Below, piece after piece: positions 52,400-64,000 of a DNA stretch of 64,000 bases. The notes beneath the pieces are model-generated. The model was given only the letters and a program-made list of their open reading frames with translations, was not told where the DNA came from and made no database searches. Position 1 is the stretch's first letter. Each line of letters starts with the position of its first letter. Source of the stretch: Climacteris rufus (Eukaryota > Chordata > Aves > Passeriformes > Climacteridae); assembly GCA_013398175.1 (NCBI GenBank), contig VZRZ01004834.1:838074-902073 (forward strand). Reading direction: 5' to 3'. A program made the position numbers and the translations under genes.

Positions 52400-55300
52400 A
52401 TATTACATCTTTGCCTTGAACAGAATCCAAAATTTTGAAACTGATTACCATAAGGATAAACAGGTCTTCATGTAATAACCAATCTTTCAAACAAGCAGTG
52501 ATTAAGATGTGGATCACAGGTCTGCCTAGAAAATCCTTTTAAAAAACAGAAATCAGCTCCTGAGGCAAAGCTCATGATTTGCCTCTGGAGTAAGGTAAAT
52601 CTGGTACTTGCTTACCTGAAGTTCCAGCTTTGATGTTGTGGTTTTTCAGTTCCCTCTCATATTGGCTTCCATGATTACCTCTGTAAAGATATGACCTGCA
52701 TAGGCCTGTGGTGTAACCAGTATCTCAGAAACACTGAAGCTTCCATGTCTGAAGTTCTCTTAGAAAAAATCTTGGATCCTGGTTAATCTTAGAATCAAAA
52801 AATCTCCACTTGGAATAATTTTTTTGCTGCAGTGACTTGAGAGATTAGCCTTCATAAGAAGAAGGCATGCCACAAATCTTTTAATATTTCTAATATTAGT
52901 GTCCTTTACAGTCAGTAAGTTCACCATCTACAATTCTCAGTCATTTATATTCACCTCTTCCTAAAGAATTATTGAAATTAGATAGTATGGTTCTGTAGTT
53001 TGATACCTACGTTGAGAAGGTAGACAATATTTTATTTCAGATGTACATGAGATGCTTGAAATAAATCTTCAGTTCTTCTCTCGTAACCTTGATTATAGGA
53101 TTAAAAAAAAAAAAACAAAACAAGCTACTCCTAAGTGACCCATTATAATAATTTTCAGCTTGGCTAGTGTTGGTTGCTCATCTTGAATGTGTATTTTCAC
53201 TGTTCTAATAGACACCATATCCACTCGGAATGAAAGCTTTTCTTTAAATAACACAAAAAGTCTCGTTCAGATTTTCTACAAATTCCCTGACTATTGCAAG
53301 AAGTCTTTTCTTCTCGAAAAGTAAATTAAGGGTGCCAGCTCTCCTGCTCCATCCTGTCAGCCTTTCAGTCATTTCTGTGAGAGACAGAGAAATTTGATCT
53401 CTAGAATCTATTAACTTTTTTGTTCCTTCTTTAAACTTGGCCAACCAACTGGGTCAATTAACATAAATGGCAAAAGAGGCTGGACATCTGGCGAATGACA
53501 CCAAATTCATTTTCCATAAACTTCAAAGTAACCAGATGGCAAATGATTCAAAGGCCTATCTTCAAGAACCAGCTGTATAGTTCAGTTACCAGTATGGTGT
53601 TAGAAGTCAGCCTTTACAGTAAGAAATTACACCTACAGCTTTGTCAATGACCTTGCATTAAAAAAAAAAAAACCAAAACCAAAGTTAAAATAAGAATTGT
53701 CACACTGTAGGAAATTTATAAGGAGCTTACCTGTAAATGAGGTATAAGGCTATCAACAGTTTAATTATATAAAGATAGTACTTAACAAGAAAGAGGGTAC
53801 ACATCTTACCTATGCAGGCTGTATATTCAAAACAGATTAATGTTAATTAAATGGTCCGTCAAGCTGGAGTGTGCAAAATCGATGAGCACTGACAGCAGTA
53901 TAATAGAGATAAATCTAAGACACTGTCAAATATAGAAGGAAAAGTTTAGACATTACACTTAAGCTGTGGCATCCAAATTTTGATTGGGACCTCCTCACAG
54001 ATTCAGTGTTTACTTTGGGTGGGTTTTAGGGTCAGTTCACAGTATAGATGGAGATCAGCTTTCAATGTTAGTGGCTTTTGACCTGAGATAAATACAAGTC
54101 ATCTCTACCAATCTCACATATTTAAGCTGAATTCCCCTCCCTCCACAGAAGGTAGTCGAAGCATGACTTTTAGAAAGAGATCTAAATCTCATGCAAAAGC
54201 TTTCTGCTGAACATTTACACTGAAGTCAAAGTGACATTTGACTAAGCAACATCCATCACTTGGTAATTCATTCCAGCTCTCTTTGCAGAATATGCAAATT
54301 TAATTAGCACAGTTTTTATGGCACAGCATTGTTCCTAAAGAAGGGGTTTTGGTTTTTCTGGAACTTCCCCTCCCTGGTTTTTGTATAGAAATACACTAAA
54401 ATTACTTCCAGTTCTGAAAAAAAGCAAGGTTTTAAATCAAAATGTCATGGAATATTAACTCCATACTTCATAAAATGTAAGTATTTTACTTGTTTCTATT
54501 TAATACCAGTCTGACCTAGATGTATTAGCTAACAATCTCAAATCTTTTTCCTCAGAAGATCTTGTTGATAGCAGGATGTCAAAACAAAAAGGGAATAAAG
54601 TACAGTTGATAAGCCTCTTCCTATGCGACATCAACTCTTCTTTCTGTAGCAACCCTGTGCCAAGCATAGCACTGTGGCATAAACAGAGACCAGAGCATCC
54701 CTTGATCATATACTCAGCTGCATGACAGAGTGGAGAGAAATACACTAGCTATACTTAAAATGTATTTTTAGTTTCTTTTCTTCCCTTAGCACTTTCCAGC
54801 CAGGAATCACTTTGGAGAACTGCAAGAACACAAACATCTCACTGAAAGACTTGTCTCCAGCTCCTTAATTCAAGTTCAGAAATCTTCCATTTAGAATGAA
54901 TGAATGACTACTGTGGGAACATCACGCAGATGTTTTCTCTTCAAACATTACAAGTACTAAAATGAAAAATGCCTAGTTTCTACAACTTGTAAGTCACATC
55001 TGTTTTACTTCTCTAGAAAGGTGCAAGCTCCCCTGAAACTTCTAAGGGCAGCTCATTTGTGTATCACCCCTCTGCTGTTGATTACCTACTGCTTAAGAGA
55101 GGATGAGCTCATCCAGCATCTTTTCCCGAGGGCATGTATCTTCTTCCTCTAACCAATCATCTGTTTTCACAGAGTGCAGTTATCTCTGAGGGCTGATTTC
55201 TGCAAGGACAATGAGCTCAAAAGTGATTAAGAAGGGTACCCACATCTGTATATGCTTGCACAAAGGCAAAATGATTTCATTTCCATAATAAGCCATAAAC

Positions 55301-55570
55301 CAATGTGCTTTTTAGATATTGGTCCATCTATGGAGTTTCCCACAGTCAAAAATCGTGATAAACATTAGCCAGCTATTTTCAATTGACTACTTTGGTTACC
55401 ACATAAAATAGTAAAAAAAAAATTTCTCAAGAAACTCAACTAAATAAAATAATAGCTTAGTGTAGGAATCAAAGGAGGATTTATAGAGGTACATCCATGC
55501 AGAGGAAAAGGAAACACACATCCCAGACAAAAGGCTAAGAAAAGAGCATTTGAGTCAGCCTCATCAACTC
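52400..55570. other. Non-coding stretch
   Basis: No gene or recognised transposon. Short A runs occur near 53103 and 53661. The open frames are under 85 codons and unconvincing. Confidence 0.5.
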
Positions 55571-56110
55571 CCATCCCACTCTGCTCTGTGCTAGTGTGGC
55601 CTCACCTCAAGTCCTGTGTGCAGTTTTGGGTGCCACAATTTAAGAAGGATATAAATTATTAGAGAGAGTGCAAAGGAAGGCAACAAAGATCATGAAGGGC
55701 CTTGAGGGGAAGCTGTATGAGGAGCATCTGAGGTCACTTGGTCTATTCAGCCCGGAGAAGAGGACACTGAAGGGAAACCTCAGAGTGGTTTGCAATTTCC
55801 TTACGAGGTGAAGTGGAGGGGTTTTTTCTATTTAATGACCAAAAATATAACCCCAGGGAATGGCATGAAGCTGTGTCAGGGGAGGTTTAGTTTAAATATT
55901 AGGGAAATATTCTTCACCCAGAGGGTGGTTGGGCACTGGAACTGGCTCCCCAGGCAAGTGATCATGCCCCCAAGCCTGTGGAGTTCAAGAAGTGTTTGGG
56001 CAATGCTCTCAGGCACATGGTGTGACTCTTAGGGCTGTCCTGTGCAGGGCCAGAAGTTGGACTTCGATCCCTATCAGCCCCTTCCAACTCAACATATTCT
56101 ATGGTTCTAG
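55571..56110 (+). mobile_element. CR1 LINE 3' end (longer copy)
   Basis: About 540 bases following CR1 order: a ctgtgtgcagttttgggtgc segment (end of ORF2 region), gaggagcatctgaggtcact, ttcagcccggagaagaggac, a ggtttagtttaaatattagg block, attcttcacccagagggtgg, gggcactggaactggctccc, and an end at tattctatggttcta. It is 5'-truncated and starts further upstream in the element than the other copies. The plus-strand 80-codon frame inside is not a host gene. Confidence 0.9.
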
Positions 56111-56934
56111 GAACTCCACTGTACATGAAAAGCAGTTCCCTGACATTCATATAAAAGCCTGATGTACTTAATGTACCCAACATTTCATGGTGCCATTGCT
56201 GTCTTTTGGGAACTCCTCCTTCTTTGTCTTTGACAGCACCTTTTCTTCATTTTTGTGATTGATTGAGACACCCATGGACATTCATTCAAATGTTTTCTAA
56301 GCTCAAATATTTTGATTTTACTTTTGTTCTATGAACAGACTGAATACCAAAACATTCTGAGAAATTGTTTAAAATGTTTCAGAAAAAAACCCAGAAAATA
56401 TTTTTTCCCCAAATCTAAAAGAAACATTTCAACATTTTCATATCAGCATATTTAATTTTCTTGCATTAAAACCAGCTAAAGAAAAGTTTATTGAAGGCCT
56501 CATGAAGATGCAGCAGCCTGTGAGGTTGAAGTGCCTCACAGGACCTGTCATTCTAGAGCCCTCCCTCCTGCCTAAGAGTTAGGCAGCCTTTTCTGCAGTG
56601 CATTATTGCCGTGACAGTATGCCAAAATGCATCACGACAGAGATGTATAGGCAATAAGAAACTCAGACCATGGAGTAAGGGAGGGCCACAAAACATTTGC
56701 ACAAATCTGTGAAACCATCCATAACACATAAAGGTTGAACTGACTTCAGAGATAAAGTTTTAATGCAGTTCAAAAGATTTTTATTTAGATCAAATGTATT
56801 TAAGAGGAGGTCCTTCTTTAGTTTTCTCCTTGAAATAAAAAAAAATAATAGTAAAAAAAAAAAGAAATAGTGTATTAAAAATTATAATCACAGCTTCATG
56901 GTTTTGAGTAAAAATGTTTGAGAAAAGGCTTTGA
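56111..56934. other. Non-coding spacer between two CR1 copies
   Basis: AT-rich sequence with no gene or recognised repeat. Confidence 0.5.
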
Positions 56935-57107
56935 GTGTGCCCAAAGGAGAGCCATAAAGAGGGTTGGAGCACCTCTCCTGTGAAGACAGGCTAAGGGAAT
57001 TGGAGTTGTTCAGCCTGAAGAAGAGAAGAGCAGCCTTCAATCTTAGAGCAGCCTTCCAGTGCCTAGAGGGGCTACAAGACAGGTGGAGAGGAACTTTTTA
57101 TAAGGGT
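56935..57107 (+). mobile_element. CR1 LINE fragment lacking its 3' end
   Basis: The blocks gttggagcacctctcctgtg, gttcagcctgaagaagagaa and cagccttccagtgcctagag identify CR1. The similarity stops after gacaggtggagaggaacttt, and the remaining 3' part, including the attctatg terminus, is absent. CR1 copies normally keep the 3' end, so this copy was probably cut by a later deletion. Confidence 0.8.
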
Positions 57108-59351
57108 ATATGATTCATATGAAATTTGACCCATATGAAAGTAAATGTAAAGTAAATTTCTACAGGAAGTTAGCTATAATTACCAGCCAAAATGCTGGCA
57201 ACCTAAGTCAATTCTGGGGTGATTTACAAAGACACTGACCCCACACAAAACTCTTCATTTTCTTTAGAGGTTGGTTTTGTTCTCAGAAATGTTGACTGTC
57301 ATCTGTAGGGTATAACTTTCTAATCTCTTTCTGAACCAATTTGAAAGTGTTAATAACGCCCCATAATTTTAAGAAATAATTTCTCTTTCTAAAAGGTAAG
57401 AAGATTCAGGTGTCAGCCTTGAAAACATTATTATATTCGGGAAAACTATCCATAATCTTGCACACAGAGAAAAAGTCTTAGAAGGGATTAGAAAATACCA
57501 GTGTTCTTTGTCAGTAAGTACATAATTCATTCAATTTAGTTACTGCTAATCTTTTTACTTTACTTTTTTAGAACTGACCTGATGTGTCAAATTTACATAC
57601 ATCTCAATAGAAACACATTTTCTAGTCATACAGAAAAGATTAGCTATATATAGCATGGTCCTTAAGAGTTCCAAACTGCTTTTAAATCCTAAAAAGCAAT
57701 AGTTTATAACTGTGCTAAGTGATCTTTTTATATAATTGCTAATAAGAACATTAGCACTCTTCCCACACTAGAAATATCAATTAATCTCATGTATTAGAGA
57801 TAACTTGGAGTTAATGCATCATTAGATCAACAGCATTGATTTCAGAAAATTTTTATTATGTATATACATTTTAGAAAGCTCAGACTACAATAAATCTTGG
57901 TTTATAAGTGTGCTTTTGCATATACTTATCATTATCAAGCCTTTTAAATGACCCATTCTCCAGTGACACCAGGGAAGTTATAATAAACCAACTGATCACA
58001 CTGCAGGAAATGTAATCCATTAGCCTCTGCAGCAACCACTGTACAACATAGCTGCCTAAAAAGTAAAAAGAAAACAATAAAGACTTAATGAAAGAACAAC
58101 CCAAAACAAGAAGAGAGATTGGCTGGACTGCCAAGTGATTAGAAGCTTGGGTTTACAATTAGAAAACCTAGAGCCAATTCTTGTGTTTAGCAACTCACTG
58201 CACGTTTCTATGTCATAACTCTGCAGTTGTCAGATGAAATGAAAGCACTTTTCTACTTAAGCAGCTAATATGTTGGAAAGGGACTGTTTGACTGTTTCTC
58301 CCCATGCTTCTGTACTGTTCTTACACAACAGCATCCCAGTGTGACTGGAGAGCGGGCACCATGATGGCACATATCAAAACCCCCACAGCAATATTTACAC
58401 AGGCTTTAAGGTTTCAGGACAGGTAGGGTGTAGGGGTTCTCCATAGAAAAATGAAAATGACCTAGCTAAACAAGCATAAAAGACAACATTTAAGGTCACA
58501 GGGTGAGGTACAAAGAAGTTTTGGAATCAACATGCAGCATTATTTTGAAGCTAGTCATCCTGACTGCTTGGTTTTTCATTTTGGACTGAAATGGGTACCT
58601 TCTAGTCACACAGAGAGGAAAGGATCAGCTGTGTAGAGGAAGTTCAAAAGCTGAAAATTACTTCAAATCTCACCAGGCAGCAAAAACCATTTTCTGTTTG
58701 TGGTTTTTTTTTCCCCATATGCTTTGTTTCCTTGGGTGGATTTCAGGAGGGAGGAATAAGGATGAAACACCCCATGACTACTGACCTTGTGAGAACCGGT
58801 GATGTATGTCATTTCCCAGTTCTGTGGGAATTCATCAAGCCCCTGCTCTACCAGCTGAAAATCATTATGCATATCCTATTTTTAGCTTACATGGTATTTG
58901 TTTGTGTATCTCTTTTCCTGCCTTTTCTTCTTCCCACTAGACTGAGGGCAAACACTGGGGGAAATTCAACTCTTTTTTGATACATATTAGTTTTGGTTTT
59001 GTATTTTAAGTAGCAACAAAATCTTCCACATTAAAAGACTAGAATGAACCACGGCCATAATCTTTTTTTCTTATGGACAAGGCCATTGAATACCCTTGAA
59101 TAAGCAACCACTTAAAACCGTGTAGATCTATCAAAGTGGTTTAGATTCATTAAAAATAATAAAGGTAGCAGACAACCTGCAGCCTTCATTGCTTAATTGT
59201 TTGTCCTCACCATTCAAACAATAACAAAGAAATAATGAAGGAAAGTAAGCCTCTGGGTTTCAATTTCTAGACTGGATTTTGTCAAGCATGCACTACTGGG
59301 TGCCTTCTTCTGCAACACTGAAAGCCGGACATTCATCAGTTCGCTATCCCA
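57108..59351. other. Non-coding stretch
   Basis: No gene or recognised repeat. The sequence is AT-rich with short open frames only. Confidence 0.5.
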
Positions 59352-59417
59352 GGCTATAGCTGAGAAACAAGTCAGCCCTTAGCTGGCTATAGCTGAGAAA
59401 CAAGTCAGCCCTTAGCT
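59352..59417. repeat. 33-bp perfect tandem duplication
   Basis: A 33-base unit beginning ggctatagctgagaaac and ending cccttagct occurs twice without mismatch (59352-59384 and 59385-59417). The identity suggests a recent duplication or an assembly artefact. Confidence 0.95.
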
Positions 59418-62400
59418 TTTTCTGTCACATCACAGTGAATGGTGCACAGAAATCTCTCAGCCAACAACAGATTAAAGGATGGTTTCCAAACTCCCCTCAT
59501 TTAGTGTGGGAAGAACACAGCCCTGAGACAGCTGCATGGCATTTGAGCTGTGTCCTGTGCATCTGGTTCTCCAGCTCCCGTCTGCCTTCTTCAACCCTCC
59601 AAACAAAACTGAGACCATCTCTTTTGAGGTTTCTTCAATTGCAAACACAGGACCTGCAGCTACTCCCAAATTTCCTATTGCCATTCCCATCCTCCTGCTT
59701 TGCTCTAATGGAGTCCTGGCAGCCAAGGTCCTCCCCAGGGAAAGAGCATCTTCTCCATCAGCTTCCCTCAGGACTGCCATAGCACTTCATTTAGAGATGG
59801 ACTGCATCTGTCTTGTAGCAGACACAGGTAGGAGGATACCCTGAAATACAGCACACATAAAAGAAGTTGGAAGAAGCTGTGCAGTCAAAAGTTTTACACA
59901 ACTACACCCCACAGGGCTTGTGCTGGGTTATTTATAGCTTTCTGCACCCTCTTATTCTACCCCTTTCTGGTATAACAAATCCCAGATATGCTTGGGTGAG
60001 TACTTTGAAACTGTGTATTCAGAGAACAGTTACAATAGACAGCAAATATTTACAGTTGCCATGGAAAACAACTCTATGCCATGCTCTGTCATTTGAAATC
60101 TGGTTTAGAGGCCTGACGGGCTGAGCAACCAAGGTAATTACATTCAAAATACATCTAGCCAGAGTCAAGCAGCTATTCTTTCCTAGACTGCAAAGCCATA
60201 AAGAAGATGAGATGCAGCACTGATGGTAGTAAACTTGGTGATAATTTTAAGGCTAAATGTGCTTTCCCCTTTTCCATTTACATGTTATTCCTCCAGATGG
60301 GCCTTAAAAGCTCGGTATAATTTGCTGACTAATTACTGGTTTAACTGACACCCAGACACAAACAATGACAATAAAACTTCCAGATCCCTCAAAGATATTT
60401 CTTCCTCTTACCAAGGAGTCATCAATGATCCAAGGTGCCTCACTATCCCTTCCCTGCCCTGCCTGGGTGACACACTCCTGCCAGGTGCAGCCCCCTGTGC
60501 TGAGTGAAGCTGCCCATAAGATCAGGAGGAATTTGTCATTAGCTTCCAAAGAGAGACACAAAAATCCTTCCTGTGGAAGCCTGACAAGGATCAAAGGGAA
60601 ACACGGCTCAGTCAGGTTTCTATTTCTGACACCTACCTGAATTTTGCAAGAAAGCAGATTACCCTCATGTAGATGTTTAAGCATTCCGGTAATTATGGAA
60701 TGTTTTTTGCATGCAGGAAAATATGAAATATCTGTATAACTCTTTAATACTCACTTGTGCAAATGTCTTGTAAAGCTGCATGATAAAATGATATTACATT
60801 AGCTGTCTTGTGGGGCCAAGCCATGTGTCTATTTTAAGAGCAGAATTTGGAAGTTTAAAATTAGTACTGAAATGTTGCATATATCCTCTAGGGAACAAGG
60901 TGTTGGAGATGAATATATTTACTTGGCCTACTTGATCTTTGAGAAATAATTAGAAAGCAAATTAATCCCTGAGTTGGCTCTGAGCAAGTATGGGTGTCTA
61001 TCTCTGGTTCCAGATCTAGAATTTGGATTTTACATCAAGTCTATCTCTATTAATAACAGGTCAGAATCATGCAGTCATTAACAAATTAGGAGTTAATTAC
61101 ATTCTTTCCCCACTACCCTTTACAGGTAAGTGAAAAGGTGATTGTATATGCAGTGTAACAATCTTTATAAAATAGTGACTAGAATGAACATGTCAAATGA
61201 GCAAAAATTAATAGTTATAATGATCTAATAATATGTTGGTTAGTTCTTGTTTTCAGATCAAGTACCGTGTTAACTTTTCTACTTGTTACATTATGCAATT
61301 CATAACCTAGCTGTTTGTACTCAGCAAAAGACACTGTATATAATTTTCTTTTATTGACAACACCACTTGTTTTCGTCCATAAAGATCATCATTTTCAGGA
61401 TTTTTTATTATCTGCAACGCTGGATAAGATCTGGACACACTGCAACTTAATAATCCCTAAAGTGCTACTTTTCAAGCCAAAGAAGCCATGCAGAAAATTT
61501 TCTGAACTCATCAAGAAAAAAGGTTCAGTGTAAGAGGAGGATAAAAAAGAGATTTTAATCATGAAGTGTGGAGTTGCAGTATAGAGAGACAGGTTAAGGC
61601 TCCTCAGGCACATTAACAAAATTGAATGTTGCCTCTTTAAGGATGGAGACCCAGGGCTTTGACCATGGGAAGGGGCAGAATCATCATGGAATCTTGTGAA
61701 GGTATAAAATTTGCTGGGTTTGCTGCTGCCAGAGAAGGACTGTGCACTCCCATGGGACTGGGCTGCCCACATGGACCCTCATCCTCACATGGCAGCTCCA
61801 CTTCCAATAGTGACTCTCCCAGTTTTGCCACAGGCAATGTAAGCAGGAGGGGTACAGCCTTCAGCAGTCTGTCATCCCAAGCAAACACCAACTCTGCTCC
61901 TGCTCATGGCTGGTGATAGTCTAATTATCAAGATGTCCCCATGACAGACAAGTTCCAATGCCTAAAAGCATGGTTTCTCTTTTCAATGCATAAATAAATA
62001 TTTTTGGAATCAGGATACATGAACACAGTAAAAAAATAGGATCATGAATATTCAATGTAGAATGTCCCTCCAAAGGATCATCCTTTGTTTCTTCCCAAGA
62101 TGAAACTTATTTCAACTAATAAGGACAGATACTCAATTACTATAAATTGCTACATGGTACAGATATTAAAATTTATTTGAAATTCACAGATCTATTATAA
62201 TTTTCATTTTCAAACAAATCCCATAGTAGAGTACGGTAGCTGTAATTATTTTGTTTGTGGTGTACACAGATGTCTGGAGCAAGTGGGAGCCACATTACAC
62301 AAGTCAGCAGGCAGGACCCATCCAGGTGCCACTACAAGGCTCCATTCATACAAACAGTGTGTAACTACTGGATGAGAACAATAAAAATCAGGGCGAGATG

Positions 62401-63407
62401 AAGACAGGACAAGTTGGATGATGAAGTTATGTAACCACAAGAACACAGTTTAGTATCAAACAGGTGTGCATTCTATACAAAAAAAAAGAAACCATTGATA
62501 GCAGCAAGCATAGTATCAATGTTACAGCTAGGAAAATAAATATATTTTAGCTGATTTTAGGGTCTTTTTAATTTCCACATTTATTACCAAATTAAATTTC
62601 CCTGAATTTGTTCACTCATAGCTATATTTGCTTTCTAAAATAGCTTCATGAGACTGTGTGGTTCTCTATTTTCAAACTGTCTATAGAACCAATCATGAAG
62701 AGTTTTGGAAGTGGAGTTGCACAAAGTTCGTTAACTGAAGTATTTGGGGAGCAAACCTGCTAAATTCAAAAATGTATGAGTTAGTCTTGCTTACTCAGCT
62801 ATGGTTAATATTACTCAGATTCCCTTCCCCTTTTTAAGTTTCAGCTGACCAGAGATGAGAAGCAATCTGATTTGGCAGGACTTCATGAAACCCTATTACC
62901 AAGAGTGAGGAACAAATGGACAAAGCAGAGGAAGAAGCCCTGGGCTGACATGTCCTCCCACAAAAATTTCTATGACCTAAATATGTTTTATTAATAGTTT
63001 GTAAACAGAAACAACTGTAGACTGAAAAGATTTTTTTATGGTGAATGGCTTGATGGCATTTACTTACCACATAAGCAGGAAAATGTTTATTTCTAACATT
63101 TTAAATCAAATACTTATATTTTTGAAATAAGAAAACATTCACACTATATAATTGTCTTCTACTTATGTTAACTGGAAACATCTGAATCTTTGCAACAGAA
63201 ATAGTTATTAAATAACAACATTAATTTTCTAGACCTGTTCAGACTGTTGATTAAACATCCTCAGGACCCAGTAAGAAAAAAAATGAGCATGCCACGACTT
63301 GTCAGTTGCACAAACATGACTTTCAGCTACCAGGAAAGTCTCTGAGCTACATAAATCTCACTGCATTCCTACAAAACACAAACCACATGGTAAACTGCCT
63401 CCACTAG
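59418..63407. other. Non-coding stretch
   Basis: No supported gene. Overlapping frames of 85-126 codons on both strands at 59435-59844, 60304-60684 and 61395-61916 lack domains or splice signals that would support coding. No transposon recognised. Confidence 0.45.
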
Positions 63408-63424
63408 AAAAAAAAAAAAAAAAA
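63408..63424. repeat. poly-A homopolymer
   Basis: About 17 consecutive A. It is a simple repeat with no adjacent element recognised. Confidence 0.85.
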
Positions 63425-63957
63425 GGCTGTAAGAAGTCATGGTTTTTCACTGCTTAAATTATAACTTCTTTAAAAACAAGAGGAAAAGCAGAGATATTGC
63501 AAAGTGGCCAACATACATTTGTGCATAGACCTTTCTGCCCACACATTTATGCAAACATAATCAGCATTTGATTTCTGTGAGTGTCACTTTTCCCCTACAT
63601 TGCTCTAGTTAATTCCTGCACTACTTTCTAAGATAAATAACCAATGGAAAAGAAACAAATAACAGAGGAGACAACAAGTGTCTAATTAAATAAGGTATCT
63701 GCCTCCTCCCTGGTACTCCATTACATCACACTCCCAGAAAATATTTTCATAAAATCCATTTGTTCCAGATATCTCCTCCTCTCCAGCTAATACACACAGA
63801 GCTTATGCTGCTTTCAAAACACTTTAGTCTTAATATTTTAACCAGTTCACATTGGAACATTTGTCTGGATCCTTTCACGTAGGTTAGAAATGGCAGATAT
63901 CCAAGCACAAATCCTTGCAGCAGTGTGAAGGGTATTTTTGCTGGGATAAGAGACCTA
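63425..63957. other. Non-coding stretch
   Basis: Nothing recognised up to the closing T run. Confidence 0.5.
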
Positions 63958-63973
63958 TTTTTTTTTTTTTTTT
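63958..63973. repeat. poly-T homopolymer
   Basis: About 16 consecutive T near the window end. It is a simple repeat. Confidence 0.85.
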
Positions 63974-64000
63974 GCTCACCATTCCTTAACCTAAGCCTAT

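Overview
This window looks like nuclear DNA from a bird, and most likely a passerine. Avian CR1 LINE 3' ends occur at least six times. Two long terminal repeats of an avian ERVL-type family are present. One short interspersed element pairs a tRNA-Ile-like head with a CR1-like tail, the structure described for the passerine family TguSINE1. The sequence is AT-rich outside one GC-rich island. There is no bacterial-style gene packing, and the open reading frames are short and scattered as chance would give.

Layout. Bases 1 to about 26.9 kb are AT-rich, intron-like or intergenic DNA with microsatellites, CR1 fragments at 6.66-7.08 and 24.48-24.61 kb, and a nearly full-length solo LTR at 17.80-18.90 kb. 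A CpG island covers about 26.92-28.20 kb and is broken by a 204-base run of N. Inside it, on the minus strand, is the only convincing coding segment: a 79-nt first coding exon for a signal peptide, ending in a splice donor in phase 1. The gene would run leftwards, so the left 27 kb is probably its first intron or body. A few short splice-bracketed segments on the minus strand (4.78-5.05 and 22.78 kb) could be later exons, but support is weak and I cannot name the gene. From 28.2 to 64 kb the sequence would be upstream or intergenic. It holds CR1 copies (28.7, 33.9, 55.6, 56.9 kb), the SINE (39.44 kb), a truncated second LTR of the same family (43.79 kb), a possible old ERV or retroposon fragment (49.5-50.5 kb) and simple repeats.

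No operon, CRISPR array, RNA gene or new multi-gene system is visible. The points most worth a second look are the unidentified promoter and signal-peptide exon beside an assembly gap, the SINE as a lineage marker, the paired same-family LTRs either side of the promoter, and a G-quadruplex motif formed inside a CR1 copy. All calls are by eye; no alignment or gene-prediction run was possible.
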